The notes under the pieces were generated by a model, which saw nothing but the letters and a program-made list of their open reading frames with translations, had not been told where the DNA came from and ran no database searches. A program made the position numbers and the translations under genes. A stretch of 64,000 nt of DNA from Microbacterium sp. VKM Ac-2923 (GTDB lineage Bacteria > Actinomycetota > Actinomycetes > Actinomycetales > Microbacteriaceae), in the NCBI RefSeq assembly GCF_022815605.1, contig NZ_JALGRP010000011.1, positions 1 to 64,000 of the forward strand, in the 5' to 3' direction. Shown here piece by piece: positions 24,483 through 33,015 of this stretch (position 1 is its first letter; every line of letters starts with the position of its first letter).

Positions 24483-25742
24483 ATGCACAAGAAACGGATC
24501 GCCTTCGCGGGCCTCATCGCCGTCGCGGCGATGGGCTTCACCGCCTGCGCCTCCGGCGGCAACGCGGCCGACGGCGGCAAGACCACCATCGTCTGGAACA
24601 TGTGGGCCGGTGACACCGAGTCCGAGCAGAAGCTCAAGGACCAGATGGCCGTCGCCCAGAACCTCGTCGGCGACGACATCGACATCGAGCTGCAAACGGC
24701 GCCCTGGGCCGACTACTTCACGAAGTTGAACGCCAACATGGCGTCGGGCAAGGTCGCCTGCGTCACGGGCATGAACGGTCAGCGCCTCGCCGGCTACACC
24801 GAGGTGTTCGACGAGCTCACCGACGACGACCTGTCGACGATGGGCATCTCGCGCGACGCGTACAACCCGGGCGCCCTGAGCGTCATGGAGAACAACGGCA
24901 CGCTGTACGGCCTGCCCTACGACACCGCCGCGATGCTGCTGTTCTACAACGCCGACCTGTTCGCCCAGGCGGGCGCCGCGCTGCCCACCAACGACTGGAC
25001 CATCGACGACTTCGAGAAGGCCGCGAGCGACATCACCGCCAAGGCCGGCGCGAAGGGCTTCGCCGTCTCGGTCGACGAGTTCCAGTGGCTCTCGCTCCCG
25101 ATGGCCCAGAGCGGTCTGCAGCCCGTCGACGAGTCCGGCGCGCTCGACATGACCAACGCCGACTTCGTCGAGGCAGCCGCCCGCTACGGCGACCTCGTCA
25201 CCCAGCTCGGTGTCTCCGACGCGGTCCCCTCCGCCTCCGACTCGGCCTGGACGACGACGCAGTTCGAGAACGGCAAGGCCGCGATGATCATCGAGGGCAC
25301 CTGGATGGCATCCACCCTCACCAGCGCCGACCTCGGCTTCACGGCGGGCGCGGTGCGCATCCCCCGCGGCGACGACGGCGCCTACGGCGTCGCCCTGGGT
25401 TCGGGGTACGGCATCGCCGCGAACTGCGAGAACAAGGAAGCCGCCCTCAAGGTGCTCGGCGCCCTCTCGAGCCCCGACGTGCAGTCGGTGATCGCGGCGC
25501 AGGGTGGGTACCCGGCGCAGCTCGCCAGCCAGCCCGAGTTCTTCACCGCGCTTCCGGATGCCACCCGCGAGAACCTCTCCGAGGCGTTCACCGCCGCGTT
25601 CGACGGGGCCGTCGCCCAGCGCGTCACCGACCAGTGGACGCAGGTCGCGACCGCGATGCCGAACGAGCTCGTGAGCGTCTACACGGGTCAGGCGACCATG
25701 TCGTCTGTGCTCGAGGGCCTCGAAGCCCGCTTCGGCGAGTAA
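24483..25742 (+). CDS. Sugar ABC transporter substrate-binding lipoprotein
   Basis: 419 aa. A signal peptide ends in lipobox FTAC (Cys22). The mature protein begins TTIVWNMWAGDTESEQKLKDQM and shows the family 1 solute-binding pattern: DYFTKLNANMASGKVACVTGMNGQRL, YGLPYDTAAMLLFYNADLF, FENGKAAMIIEGTWMAS. These cluster-I proteins bind oligosaccharides or amino-sugar glycans outside the membrane. It is first in the operon with fucosidase, two permeases and NagB, so a fucosylated amino sugar is a plausible ligand. No ATPase is encoded here; a shared MsmK/MsiK-type ATPase is expected elsewhere. Confidence 0.92.
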   Translation: MHKKRIAFAGLIAVAAMGFTACASGGNAADGGKTTIVWNMWAGDTESEQKLKDQMAVAQNLVGDDIDIELQTAPWADYFTKLNANMASGKVACVTGMNGQRLAGYTEVFDELTDDDLSTMGISRDAYNPGALSVMENNGTLYGLPYDTAAMLLFYNADLFAQAGAALPTNDWTIDDFEKAASDITAKAGAKGFAVSVDEFQWLSLPMAQSGLQPVDESGALDMTNADFVEAAARYGDLVTQLGVSDAVPSASDSAWTTTQFENGKAAMIIEGTWMASTLTSADLGFTAGAVRIPRGDDGAYGVALGSGYGIAANCENKEAALKVLGALSSPDVQSVIAAQGGYPAQLASQPEFFTALPDATRENLSEAFTAAFDGAVAQRVTDQWTQVATAMPNELVSVYTGQATMSSVLEGLEARFGE

Positions 25743-25815
25743 GCCCCTCCGGGGAGGCGGTGTGCCCGACACCGCCTCCCCCTCCCCTGTCCCCCTCGTA
25801 ACGCAGGAGCACCGC

Positions 25816-27105
25816 ATGACCGACGCCCGCACCGACGACCGCACCGACTGGTTCGTCCACGACCGCTTCGGGATGTTCGTCCACTTCGGTCTCTACAGCG
25901 TCGCCGCCCGGCACGAGTGGGTGCAGAACTATGAGCGGATCGAAGCCACCGACTACGCCCGCTACGCCCGCTTCTTCGATCCCGACCTCTTCGACGCCCG
26001 GGCCCTCGCCCGCCAGGCTCGCCAGGCCGGCGCCCGCTACGTCGTACTCACCGCCAAGCACCACGAGGGCTTCTGCCTGTGGGACACCGCCACGACGCCG
26101 TTCAACGCCGTCGAGACCTGCGGCCGCGACCTCGTGCGCGAATACGTCGAGGCCCTGCGCGCCGAGGGACTGCGTGTCGGCGTCTACTTCTCTCTGCTCG
26201 ACTGGTCTCATCCGCACTACACGATCGACCGGCACCACCCCCAGCGGAGCGTCGCCGACGTCGCCGCGCGAAACGCCGACCGCGATATGGCGGTCTACCG
26301 CCAGTACCTGCACGCACAGGTGCGGGAGCTGCTCACGGGCTACGGTCCGCTCGACTACCTCTTCTTCGACTTCACCGAGCCCGCCGAGGAAGACGGCCTG
26401 CCCGGCAAGTCGCCCGAGGACTGGGATGCCGGGACCCTGCTGGCGATGTGCCGCGAGCTGCAGCCCGACATGGTGGTGAACGACCGCCTCGGCATCCCCG
26501 CCGATCTCGTCACCCCCGAGCAGTACCAGCCGGTCCGCCCGTTCGAGCGCGACGGCGTGCCGCTCGTGTGGGAGGCCTGCCAGACGATCAACGGCAGCTG
26601 GGGCTATCACCGCGACAACCACGACAGCAAGAGCGCGGCCCTGCTGGTGCGGATGCTCGCCCGCTCGGTGGCACTGGGCGGCAACCTGCTGCTCAACGTC
26701 GGACCCACCGGCCGCGGGGAGATCGCCCCACGCGACGCCGCCCTGCTGTCGGAGGTCGGCGACTGGATGACCCGCCACGCGGATGCCATCCGCGGGGCCG
26801 GCGCATCGCGCTTCACCGCGCCGTCGGGCGTCGTCTACACGCAGCGCGGCGACCGCCTGTACGCGCACCTGTTCGACTGGCCCTTCGGTCTGCTGCACCT
26901 GCCCGACCTCGCCGACCGGGTCGAATTCGCGCGCTTCCTCGACGACGGGTCCGAGGTGCTGTTCGAGAACATCCCCGCCGACCAGGAAGCCTTCAACCTC
27001 CAGCCCGCGGCCCCGGCGCCGGGGACCCTGACGCTCAAGCTCCCCGTCCAGCCGCCGTCGGTCGCGCTCCCCGTGATCGAGCTGCGGCTGCGGCCCTCCT
27101 CCTGA
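25816..27105 (+). CDS. Alpha-L-fucosidase, GH29, cytosolic
   Basis: 429 aa. It cleaves terminal alpha-L-fucose. The start is typical of GH29: DWFVHDRFGMFVHFGLYSVAARHEWVQNYE, then GARYVVLTAKHHEGFCLWDT and YFSLLDWSHPHY. The likely nucleophile is Asp185 in LDYLFFDFTEP, and ETINGSWGYH-like (CQTINGSWGYHRDN) and LLLNVGPTGRGEI blocks follow. No signal peptide is present, so it acts inside the cell on an imported fucoside. ATG 25816 follows GCAGGAG with good spacing; the ATG at 25762 lies in the intergenic Pro-rich stretch. Between the binding protein and permease genes in the same operon. Confidence 0.93.
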   Translation: MTDARTDDRTDWFVHDRFGMFVHFGLYSVAARHEWVQNYERIEATDYARYARFFDPDLFDARALARQARQAGARYVVLTAKHHEGFCLWDTATTPFNAVETCGRDLVREYVEALRAEGLRVGVYFSLLDWSHPHYTIDRHHPQRSVADVAARNADRDMAVYRQYLHAQVRELLTGYGPLDYLFFDFTEPAEEDGLPGKSPEDWDAGTLLAMCRELQPDMVVNDRLGIPADLVTPEQYQPVRPFERDGVPLVWEACQTINGSWGYHRDNHDSKSAALLVRMLARSVALGGNLLLNVGPTGRGEIAPRDAALLSEVGDWMTRHADAIRGAGASRFTAPSGVVYTQRGDRLYAHLFDWPFGLLHLPDLADRVEFARFLDDGSEVLFENIPADQEAFNLQPAAPAPGTLTLKLPVQPPSVALPVIELRLRPSS

Positions 27106-27119
27106 CGAAAGGCCATCCG

Positions 27120-28043
27120 ATGGTCACCGAATCCTCCATCGCCCCGCGGCGACGGCGCCGCAGCACGATCGAGACGAGGGAACGCCGCCAGGCGCTCGGC
27201 TTCATCACCCCGGCCGTGCTCGGGCTCGCGGTGTTCACGGTCCTCCCCGTGGGTCTCGCGATCGTCATGAGCCTGTTCGACTGGCCGATCTTCGGCAAGC
27301 GCGCCTTCGTCGGCCTCGACAACTACGTGACGTTGCTGACCTCGTCGCCCGACTTCTGGCCCGCGCTGCGCAACTCCGCGGTCTTCACGCTGCTCTACGT
27401 GCCGCTGAACCTCGTCGTGGCGCTCGGGCTGTCGCTGCTGCTGGGGCCCCGCATCCGCGGCCGCGCCGTCTTCCGCGTCCTGTTCTTCATCCCCGTGGTC
27501 ACACCGATCGTGGCGAGCGCGTTGATCTGGCGCCTGGTGCTGCAGCCCGACGGGCTGCTCAACGGCATGACGGTCTCGCTCTTCGGGTGGGAGCTGCCGA
27601 ACTTCCTCGTCGACCAGAACTGGGCGATGCTCGCCGTCGTGGCGATGAGCGTCTGGGCGGGCATGGGCTACAACATGCTCGTGCTCACCGCGGCCCTCGA
27701 GCAGGTTCCGACCTCGGTCGTCGAGGCGGCGCAGATCGACGGGGCCCGTGGCATCCGTCTCGTCGGGCAGGTGATCATCCCGCTCATCTCGCCCGCGATC
27801 TTCTTCGCCGCGGTGATGACGATCATCTCGTCGATGCAGGTCTTCGCGCAGCCGCAGCTGCTGACCGGCGGCGGCCCCGGCACGTCCACCGTGCCGCTGG
27901 TGATGTTCATCTACAACACCGGCTTCAAGTTCCAGGACCTCGGTCTCGCCGCCGCGGGCGCGTGGATCCTGTTCGTCATCATCATCGGCATCACAGCGCT
28001 GCAGTTCCGGGCGCAGAAGAGGTGGGTGCACTATGAGCACTGA
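27120..28043 (+). CDS. Sugar ABC transporter permease (MalF/UgpA type)
   Basis: 307 aa with six transmembrane helices starting GFITPAVLGLAVFTVLPVG. The EAA loop is VVEAAQIDGARGIRLVGQVIIPLISPAIFF, followed by SMQVFAQPQLLTGGGPGTST. It pairs with the next gene to form the membrane pore for the sugar recognised by the lipoprotein upstream. It starts 15 bp after the fucosidase stop with GAAAGG just upstream and overlaps the next gene by 11 bp. Confidence 0.93.
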   Translation: MVTESSIAPRRRRRSTIETRERRQALGFITPAVLGLAVFTVLPVGLAIVMSLFDWPIFGKRAFVGLDNYVTLLTSSPDFWPALRNSAVFTLLYVPLNLVVALGLSLLLGPRIRGRAVFRVLFFIPVVTPIVASALIWRLVLQPDGLLNGMTVSLFGWELPNFLVDQNWAMLAVVAMSVWAGMGYNMLVLTAALEQVPTSVVEAAQIDGARGIRLVGQVIIPLISPAIFFAAVMTIISSMQVFAQPQLLTGGGPGTSTVPLVMFIYNTGFKFQDLGLAAAGAWILFVIIIGITALQFRAQKRWVHYEH

Positions 28044-28974
28044 AACCCTGCGACAGACTCACCGACCGACTCCGCTGTCGCCCGCGACCGCCGTCGAGGG
28101 CCCGCGCGGTGGTCGACGCGGCCGCCGACGCGGTCAGCCGGCGTCGCGCGGCGAACGCCTCGGCCTCATCGGCGCGTACGCCGCGGTCATCGTGGCGGCC
28201 GTGGTCTTCGCCGCCCCGCTGATCTACGCCTTCTTCTCGGCGCTGAAGCCCTCGAACGAGGTGCTGCTGGCACCGCCGACGCTGGTCGGCACCGAGGTGC
28301 GATGGCAGAACTTCCTCGAGGTGTTCACCTTCGCGCCCTTCACCACCTACATCGCGAACTCGTTCATCGTCTCGATCGCCGGGGTGCTGGTCGTCCTCGC
28401 GGTGTCGGCGACGGCCGGCTATGCCTTCGGACGCCTGCGCTGGCCCGGGCGCGACGTGGTCTTCGTCCTGTTCCTCGGCACGCTGATGGTGCCGCAGGAG
28501 GTGCTCGTCATCCCCATGTTCGTCGTGATGCAGTGGTTCGGCTGGGTCGACACGTATCAGTCGCTCATCCTCCCCTGGGCCTTCACCGCCTTCGGCACCT
28601 TCCTCATGCGGCAGTTCTTCCGTGGCATCCCGTTCGAGCTCGAAGAAGCCGCGCGCATGGACGGGGCGGGACCGGTGCGCACCTTCCTGCAGGTGATCCT
28701 GCCCCTGGCGGGGTCGGCGCTGGCCGTGCTGGCGGTCTTCACGTTCCTCAACTACTGGAACAGCTACCTGTGGCCGCTCGTGACCGTCAACGACTACAAC
28801 ACCCTCGGCACCCTGCCCATCGGCCTGGCGAGCTTCGCCACGCAGTCCGGAACGCGCTGGGACCTGCAGATGGCGGCGACGATCATCTCGATGATCCCCA
28901 CCACCCTCCTGGTCATCGCCCTGCAGAAGCACCTGGTCAAGGGCATCGCGACGTCGGGGCTGGGCGGACGATGA
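28033..28974 (+). CDS. Sugar ABC transporter permease (MalG/UgpE type)
   Basis: 313 aa. A basic, poorly conserved N-terminus (to about residue 38) precedes six transmembrane helices. The EAA loop is ELEEAARMDGAGPVRTFLQVILPLAGSALA, and the end is LVIALQKHLVKGIATSGLGGR, both standard for MalG-type subunits. It overlaps the previous gene by 11 bp and the next by 4 bp (ATGA), consistent with strict co-translation. Confidence 0.93.
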   Translation: MSTETLRQTHRPTPLSPATAVEGPRGGRRGRRRGQPASRGERLGLIGAYAAVIVAAVVFAAPLIYAFFSALKPSNEVLLAPPTLVGTEVRWQNFLEVFTFAPFTTYIANSFIVSIAGVLVVLAVSATAGYAFGRLRWPGRDVVFVLFLGTLMVPQEVLVIPMFVVMQWFGWVDTYQSLILPWAFTAFGTFLMRQFFRGIPFELEEAARMDGAGPVRTFLQVILPLAGSALAVLAVFTFLNYWNSYLWPLVTVNDYNTLGTLPIGLASFATQSGTRWDLQMAATIISMIPTTLLVIALQKHLVKGIATSGLGGR

Positions 28975-30455
28975 GCGAGCGACGCCCCCGCATCGCCATC
29001 GCCGGCGTGGCCATCGAGTCCAGCGCATACGCGGCCCACCGGGCCGGCCACGACGACTTCGTCGTGCTCCGCGGTGCCGACGTGCTCACGCGGTACCCGT
29101 TCCTCGCGGCGGGAACGCCCCTGGGCGACGCCGCCGAGTGGATCGGGGTGTTCTACGCCCGCTCCATCCCCGGGGGGCAGGTGCGACGCGACGTCTACGA
29201 CGACTTCCGCTCCCGGATCGTGACCGGCCTCGCCGAGGTCGGAGACGTGGATGCCGTGTACCTCGACGTGCACGGAGCGATGGGCGTCGACGGCCTCGAC
29301 GACGCCGAGGGCGACCTCCTCGAGGCCGTGCGCGCGGTGATCGGCGCCGAGCCCCTCGTCGTCGCGCCGATGGATCTGCACGGCAACGTCTCGGAGCGCT
29401 TCGCCCGCGCCGTCGACCTGCCGACCTGCTTCCGCCTGGCGCCGCACGAGGACGCCGACGAGACGCGGGAGCGTGCCGCCCGGACCCTCCTCGAGTGGGT
29501 GGGCCGCGACGAGCGCCCCGCACGCGCGTGGGTGCGCGTGCCGATCCTGCTCCCCGGCGAGAAGACCTCGACCCGCGTGGAGCCCGCGAAGAGCCTCTAC
29601 GCCCGTCTCGGCGACGTGGAGCGGATGCCGGGGGTCACCGACGCGTCGATCTGGATCGGCTACGCCTGGGCTGACGAACCCCGCTGCCACGCCACGGTGC
29701 TCGTCAGCGGCTCCGACGAACCGACCATCGTCGAGCAAGCCGAGACGCTGGCTCGCGCGCTGTGGGACGCGCGCGCGGACTTCTCGTTCGTCGGACCGCC
29801 CGGGTCGCTCGCCGACGGCATCACCGCGGGGCTCGCACACCGCGCCTCCGGTGGGGACCGGCCCTACCTCGTCAGCGACTCCGGCGACAACCCGGGAGCG
29901 GGCGGCTCGGGCGATGTCACCTGGGCGTTGCACGAACTGCTCCGCGACGACCGGCTGACCGGCGACGACGACGGCCTCTCCGTCGCCGTGGCGTCGATCT
30001 TCGATGCCACCGCCGTCGCCTCCCTCGACGGCGTCGCCGTGGGCTCGGCGGTCGACCTCGAAGCCGGCGCCCGCGTCGACGACCGCGTGAGCGGACCCGT
30101 TCGCCTCGTCGGCGTGCTGCTCCACCGGCACGACGATCCGGTCGCCGGGCGCGTCGTCGTGATCGGCATCGGCGCACTCCGGGTGATCGTCACCGAACGG
30201 CGCAAGGCGTTCCACGCCGTCGAGGACTTCCGCCGGCTCGGCATCGACCCCTCGGCCACCGACATCGTCGTGACCAAGATCGGCTACCTCGAGCCCACCC
30301 TGTACGCCATCGCCGCGGGCTGGACGCTGGCCCTCACCCCGGGGCCGGTCGACCAAGACCTGGATCGACTGGGTCACCGCCGCATCGAGCGACCGATGTT
30401 CCCCTTCGATGCGTTCGATGCCGATCCCGACCTGAGGGCGGTGGTTCTGCGATGA
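28971..30455 (+). CDS. M81/MlrC family metallohydrolase
   Basis: 494 aa, the full length of the MlrC family. The N-terminal domain (PRIAIAGVAIESSAYA) carries family metal/active-site blocks YLDVHGAMGVDGLDD and APMDLHGNVSERFARA; the C-terminal MlrC domain has VSDSGDNPGAGGSGDVTW and IVTKIGYLEPTLYAIAAG. Family members are zinc amidohydrolases known from degradation of the linearised cyanotoxin microcystin, but most are of unknown substrate. It is embedded, with ATGA overlaps, between a sugar permease and CutC/ROK kinase/NagB. It could therefore be an amide-bond hydrolase acting on the imported N-acyl amino sugar; this is an inference. Confidence 0.88.
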   Translation: MSERRPRIAIAGVAIESSAYAAHRAGHDDFVVLRGADVLTRYPFLAAGTPLGDAAEWIGVFYARSIPGGQVRRDVYDDFRSRIVTGLAEVGDVDAVYLDVHGAMGVDGLDDAEGDLLEAVRAVIGAEPLVVAPMDLHGNVSERFARAVDLPTCFRLAPHEDADETRERAARTLLEWVGRDERPARAWVRVPILLPGEKTSTRVEPAKSLYARLGDVERMPGVTDASIWIGYAWADEPRCHATVLVSGSDEPTIVEQAETLARALWDARADFSFVGPPGSLADGITAGLAHRASGGDRPYLVSDSGDNPGAGGSGDVTWALHELLRDDRLTGDDDGLSVAVASIFDATAVASLDGVAVGSAVDLEAGARVDDRVSGPVRLVGVLLHRHDDPVAGRVVVIGIGALRVIVTERRKAFHAVEDFRRLGIDPSATDIVVTKIGYLEPTLYAIAAGWTLALTPGPVDQDLDRLGHRRIERPMFPFDAFDADPDLRAVVLR

Positions 30456-31180
30456 CCGCGTTCGAGATGGCCGTGCAGGATGCCGCGGGCATCGGTGTCG
30501 CAGCGACGCTCGGCGTCGACCGCGTCGAGCTGTGCGCTGCGCTGTCGCTCGGGGGGTTGACCCCCTCGGTCGGGCTCATCGAGGCCGCGACCGCCGCCGG
30601 CATCGCGACCCACGTCCTGGTGCGCCCACGCGGGGGCGACTTCGAGTACGACGACGCCGAGCGGACCCTCATCGTCGACGACGCCCGGTGGGCGTGCTCG
30701 CGGGGTGCGGCCGGCGTCGTCGTCGGCGGCCTGCGCGACGGGGCGATCGACGAGGAGCTCGTCGATCGCGTCCTCGCCGTCGCGGGCGGCGCGGACGTGA
30801 CATTCCATCGGGCCTTCGACAATCTGTCGGACCTCGACGCCGGTCTCGACCGGCTCGCCGCGATCGGCGTCACCCGGATCTTGACCTCGGGCGGCGCCGC
30901 CCGGGCAGACGACGCGCTCGACGTCCTGCGGCGACTGGTGCGACGGGCGGGCGGGGCGATCGAGATCATGGCGGGCAGCGGGGTGCGCTCCGACAACGCG
31001 GCGCGGATCGCCGCCACCGGCGTCGACGCCGTCCATGCCTCGGCCAAGCGCTCGGTTGCCGGCCGCCCCGGCGTCGCGCTCGGCTCCGCAGCCATCGACG
31101 GTGGGGGGTACGAGACCGTCGACCCCGACGAGGCCCGTCGCCTGTTCGGCATCCTGCGGTCGACCGAGGAGGCGAGATGA
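30452..31180 (+). CDS. cutC: CutC family protein (TIM barrel)
   Basis: 242 aa. The TIM-barrel CutC family is recognised from FEMAVQDAAGIGVAATLGVDRVELCAALSLGGLTPSVGLIEAA, VLVRPRGGDFEYDDAE, GVVVGGLRDGAID, VTFHRAFDNL, GVTRILTSGGAA and IEIMAGSGVRSDNAARI. CutC was named for copper tolerance, but a copper role is doubtful for most members; the barrel and its conserved Arg/Glu/His cleft suggest a small-molecule enzyme. Here it lies in a sugar operon between an M81 hydrolase and a ROK kinase with 4-bp overlaps, so a sugar-related activity is more likely than metal transport. Confidence 0.9.
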   Translation: MTAFEMAVQDAAGIGVAATLGVDRVELCAALSLGGLTPSVGLIEAATAAGIATHVLVRPRGGDFEYDDAERTLIVDDARWACSRGAAGVVVGGLRDGAIDEELVDRVLAVAGGADVTFHRAFDNLSDLDAGLDRLAAIGVTRILTSGGAARADDALDVLRRLVRRAGGAIEIMAGSGVRSDNAARIAATGVDAVHASAKRSVAGRPGVALGSAAIDGGGYETVDPDEARRLFGILRSTEEAR

Positions 31181-32109
31181 CGCTTCTTCTGGGAGTCGAC
31201 AACGGGGGAACACGGGTCAAGCTGCTCCTCGCGCGCGAGGTCGGCGGGCGGTTCGAGCACGTACGCACGGACGACGCGCCGACCCCCCGCGGACCCGGCG
31301 CCATGGACGAACTGGCCGTGCTGACACGGACGTTCCTCGCCGGCGACCGCGCGGACGCCTTCGGCATCACCGTCGCCGGAATCCTCGACGAGACGTCCGG
31401 TGTCGTGGCGACCAGCGCGAACATGCGCTGGCTGGAGGGACTGGCACCCGCCCGCGAGCTGTCCGACCGTCTCGACATCGCCGGGGTGGCCGTGCAGGAC
31501 GGCGTCGCCACCGCGATCGCGGAAGCGGTCCTCGGCGCCGGACGCGGAGCCGACGACGTGTTCGTGCTCGCCCTGGGAACGGGAATCGCCGGCGCCCATG
31601 TCGTCGGCGGCGCCGTCCGCAAGGGCGCGCACGGCGGTGCGGGAGAGATCGGGCACCTCGCCGCGGGGCGCGGTGAGAAATGCACGTGCGGGCAATCGGG
31701 CTGTCTGGAATCGCTCCTGGGCGGCACGCGCCTCGGCGCACGCTGGGACCGCGCCCGCGGGGTCGACGCGTCGTCCACCGCCCTCGACGTGGTGCTCGCC
31801 GCCGAGCGGGGCGACGGCACCGCCCGCGCGATCCTCGACGAGGCGACGACGGCTCTGGCTCACAGCCTGCTGAGTGTGATGGCCATGATCGACCCCGGCG
31901 TGATCGTCATCGGCGGCGGTCTGTCGAACTCGCCGACCTGGATCATCGACCCCGCGGTCGACAAGGCCCACCGTCAGGCGACCTTCCACGCCGTGCCCCC
32001 CATCGTCCGGGCGCAGCTCGGCACGTGGGCGGGGGCGTGGGGTGCGGTCGTGACCGCGGGGCACCGGATGAGCGGCGAGCGCCGCCTCGAGCGGACGGAG
32101 ACCGTCTGA
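31177..32109 (+). CDS. ROK family sugar kinase
   Basis: 310 aa, no DNA-binding domain. The phosphate-binding start is LLLGVDNGGTRVKLLLAR, the second phosphate loop LALGTGIAGAHVVGGAV, and the Zn site is His160 (in GAGEIGHLA) plus Cys169, Cys171 and Cys176. The catalytic Asp is probably Asp108 (in VQDGVATAIAEA), although the usual END triplet is altered to VQD. It should phosphorylate a hexose or N-acetylhexosamine at C6 before NagB. ATG 31177 overlaps the CutC stop (ATGA), and its own stop overlaps nagB (TGATG). Confidence 0.88.
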   Translation: MTLLLGVDNGGTRVKLLLAREVGGRFEHVRTDDAPTPRGPGAMDELAVLTRTFLAGDRADAFGITVAGILDETSGVVATSANMRWLEGLAPARELSDRLDIAGVAVQDGVATAIAEAVLGAGRGADDVFVLALGTGIAGAHVVGGAVRKGAHGGAGEIGHLAAGRGEKCTCGQSGCLESLLGGTRLGARWDRARGVDASSTALDVVLAAERGDGTARAILDEATTALAHSLLSVMAMIDPGVIVIGGGLSNSPTWIIDPAVDKAHRQATFHAVPPIVRAQLGTWAGAWGAVVTAGHRMSGERRLERTETV

Positions 32110-32894
32110 TGGCCGAGGTCGTCGTCACCCGAACCGCCGACGAGGCGTCACGGCTCGCCGCGGATCACGTCGCCCGCGCGATCGCTGTCCGACCTCGGCT
32201 CGTGTTGGGTGTCGCCACCGGCTCCACCCCCGAGCTCTTCTACCGTCACCTGGCCCGGCGCCTCACCGCGGAAGGCACCGACACGTCGGGTGTCCGAGCA
32301 TTCGCGCTCGACGAGTACGTGGGGCTGCCCGCCGATCACCCCGAGTCGTATGCCGCCGTCATCGAACGCACCGTGACGGTACCGCTCGGTCTCGACCCGG
32401 CGCACGTGCACGTGCCCGACGGCGGCGCCGCTGATCCCTTCGCCGCCGCCGAGGCGTACGACCGCGCCATCACCGCCGTCGGCGGTGTCGACATCCAGAT
32501 CCTCGGCATCGGACGCAACGGTCACATCGGCTTCAACGAACCGGGGTCGTCGCTCGGGTCGCGCACGCGGGTGAAGACGCTGGCCGCCTCGACCCGCGAC
32601 GCCAACGCGCGGTTCTTCGCCGATCCGCGCGATGTCCCCGTCCACTGCATCACCCAGGGCATCGGCACCATTCGCGAGGCACGGCATCTCATCCTGCTCG
32701 CCTTCGGGGCGGACAAGAGCGCCGCGCTGGCCGGTGCCGTCGAGGGTCCCGTGTCGGCGAGCCTGCCCGGATCGGCGATTCAGCTCCATCCGCACGTCAC
32801 GGTGCTGGCCGACGAGGATGCCGCGCGGGAGCTGACGCAGGCAGAGGCCTACCGCGAGGCCTGGGCTCTGAAGCCCTCCGCGCAATCGTTCTGA
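32109..32894 (+). CDS. nagB: Glucosamine-6-phosphate deaminase NagB
   Basis: 261 aa, full length. NagB converts glucosamine-6-phosphate to fructose-6-phosphate and ammonia. The phosphate loop GVATGSTPELFY, catalytic region FALDEYVGL (Asp68) and GIGRNGHIGFNEPGS (His139 as the ring-opening base) are intact. ATG 32109 overlaps the kinase stop. It is the last gene of the operon that begins at 24483 and the strongest evidence that the imported sugar contains a hexosamine. The usual partner NagA is absent from the window. Confidence 0.96.
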   Translation: MAEVVVTRTADEASRLAADHVARAIAVRPRLVLGVATGSTPELFYRHLARRLTAEGTDTSGVRAFALDEYVGLPADHPESYAAVIERTVTVPLGLDPAHVHVPDGGAADPFAAAEAYDRAITAVGGVDIQILGIGRNGHIGFNEPGSSLGSRTRVKTLAASTRDANARFFADPRDVPVHCITQGIGTIREARHLILLAFGADKSAALAGAVEGPVSASLPGSAIQLHPHVTVLADEDAARELTQAEAYREAWALKPSAQSF

Positions 32895-33015
32895 GCGAAC
32901 GCCGCAGCGCGCTCCGCGTCTCCCGGTGGAGGCGTCCGTCACCGGCGCGCCCCACGCCGGCGCTCCCGGTCTGCCGGCGGAGCCGTCCGGTGCCGCCCTC
33001 GCACGGGGCGTGACA

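Noticed and set aside
30452..31180. Copper-resistance role for the locus because of CutC
   Set aside because: No metal-binding motif cluster, copper ATPase or regulator is nearby, and the gene is tightly coupled to sugar genes.
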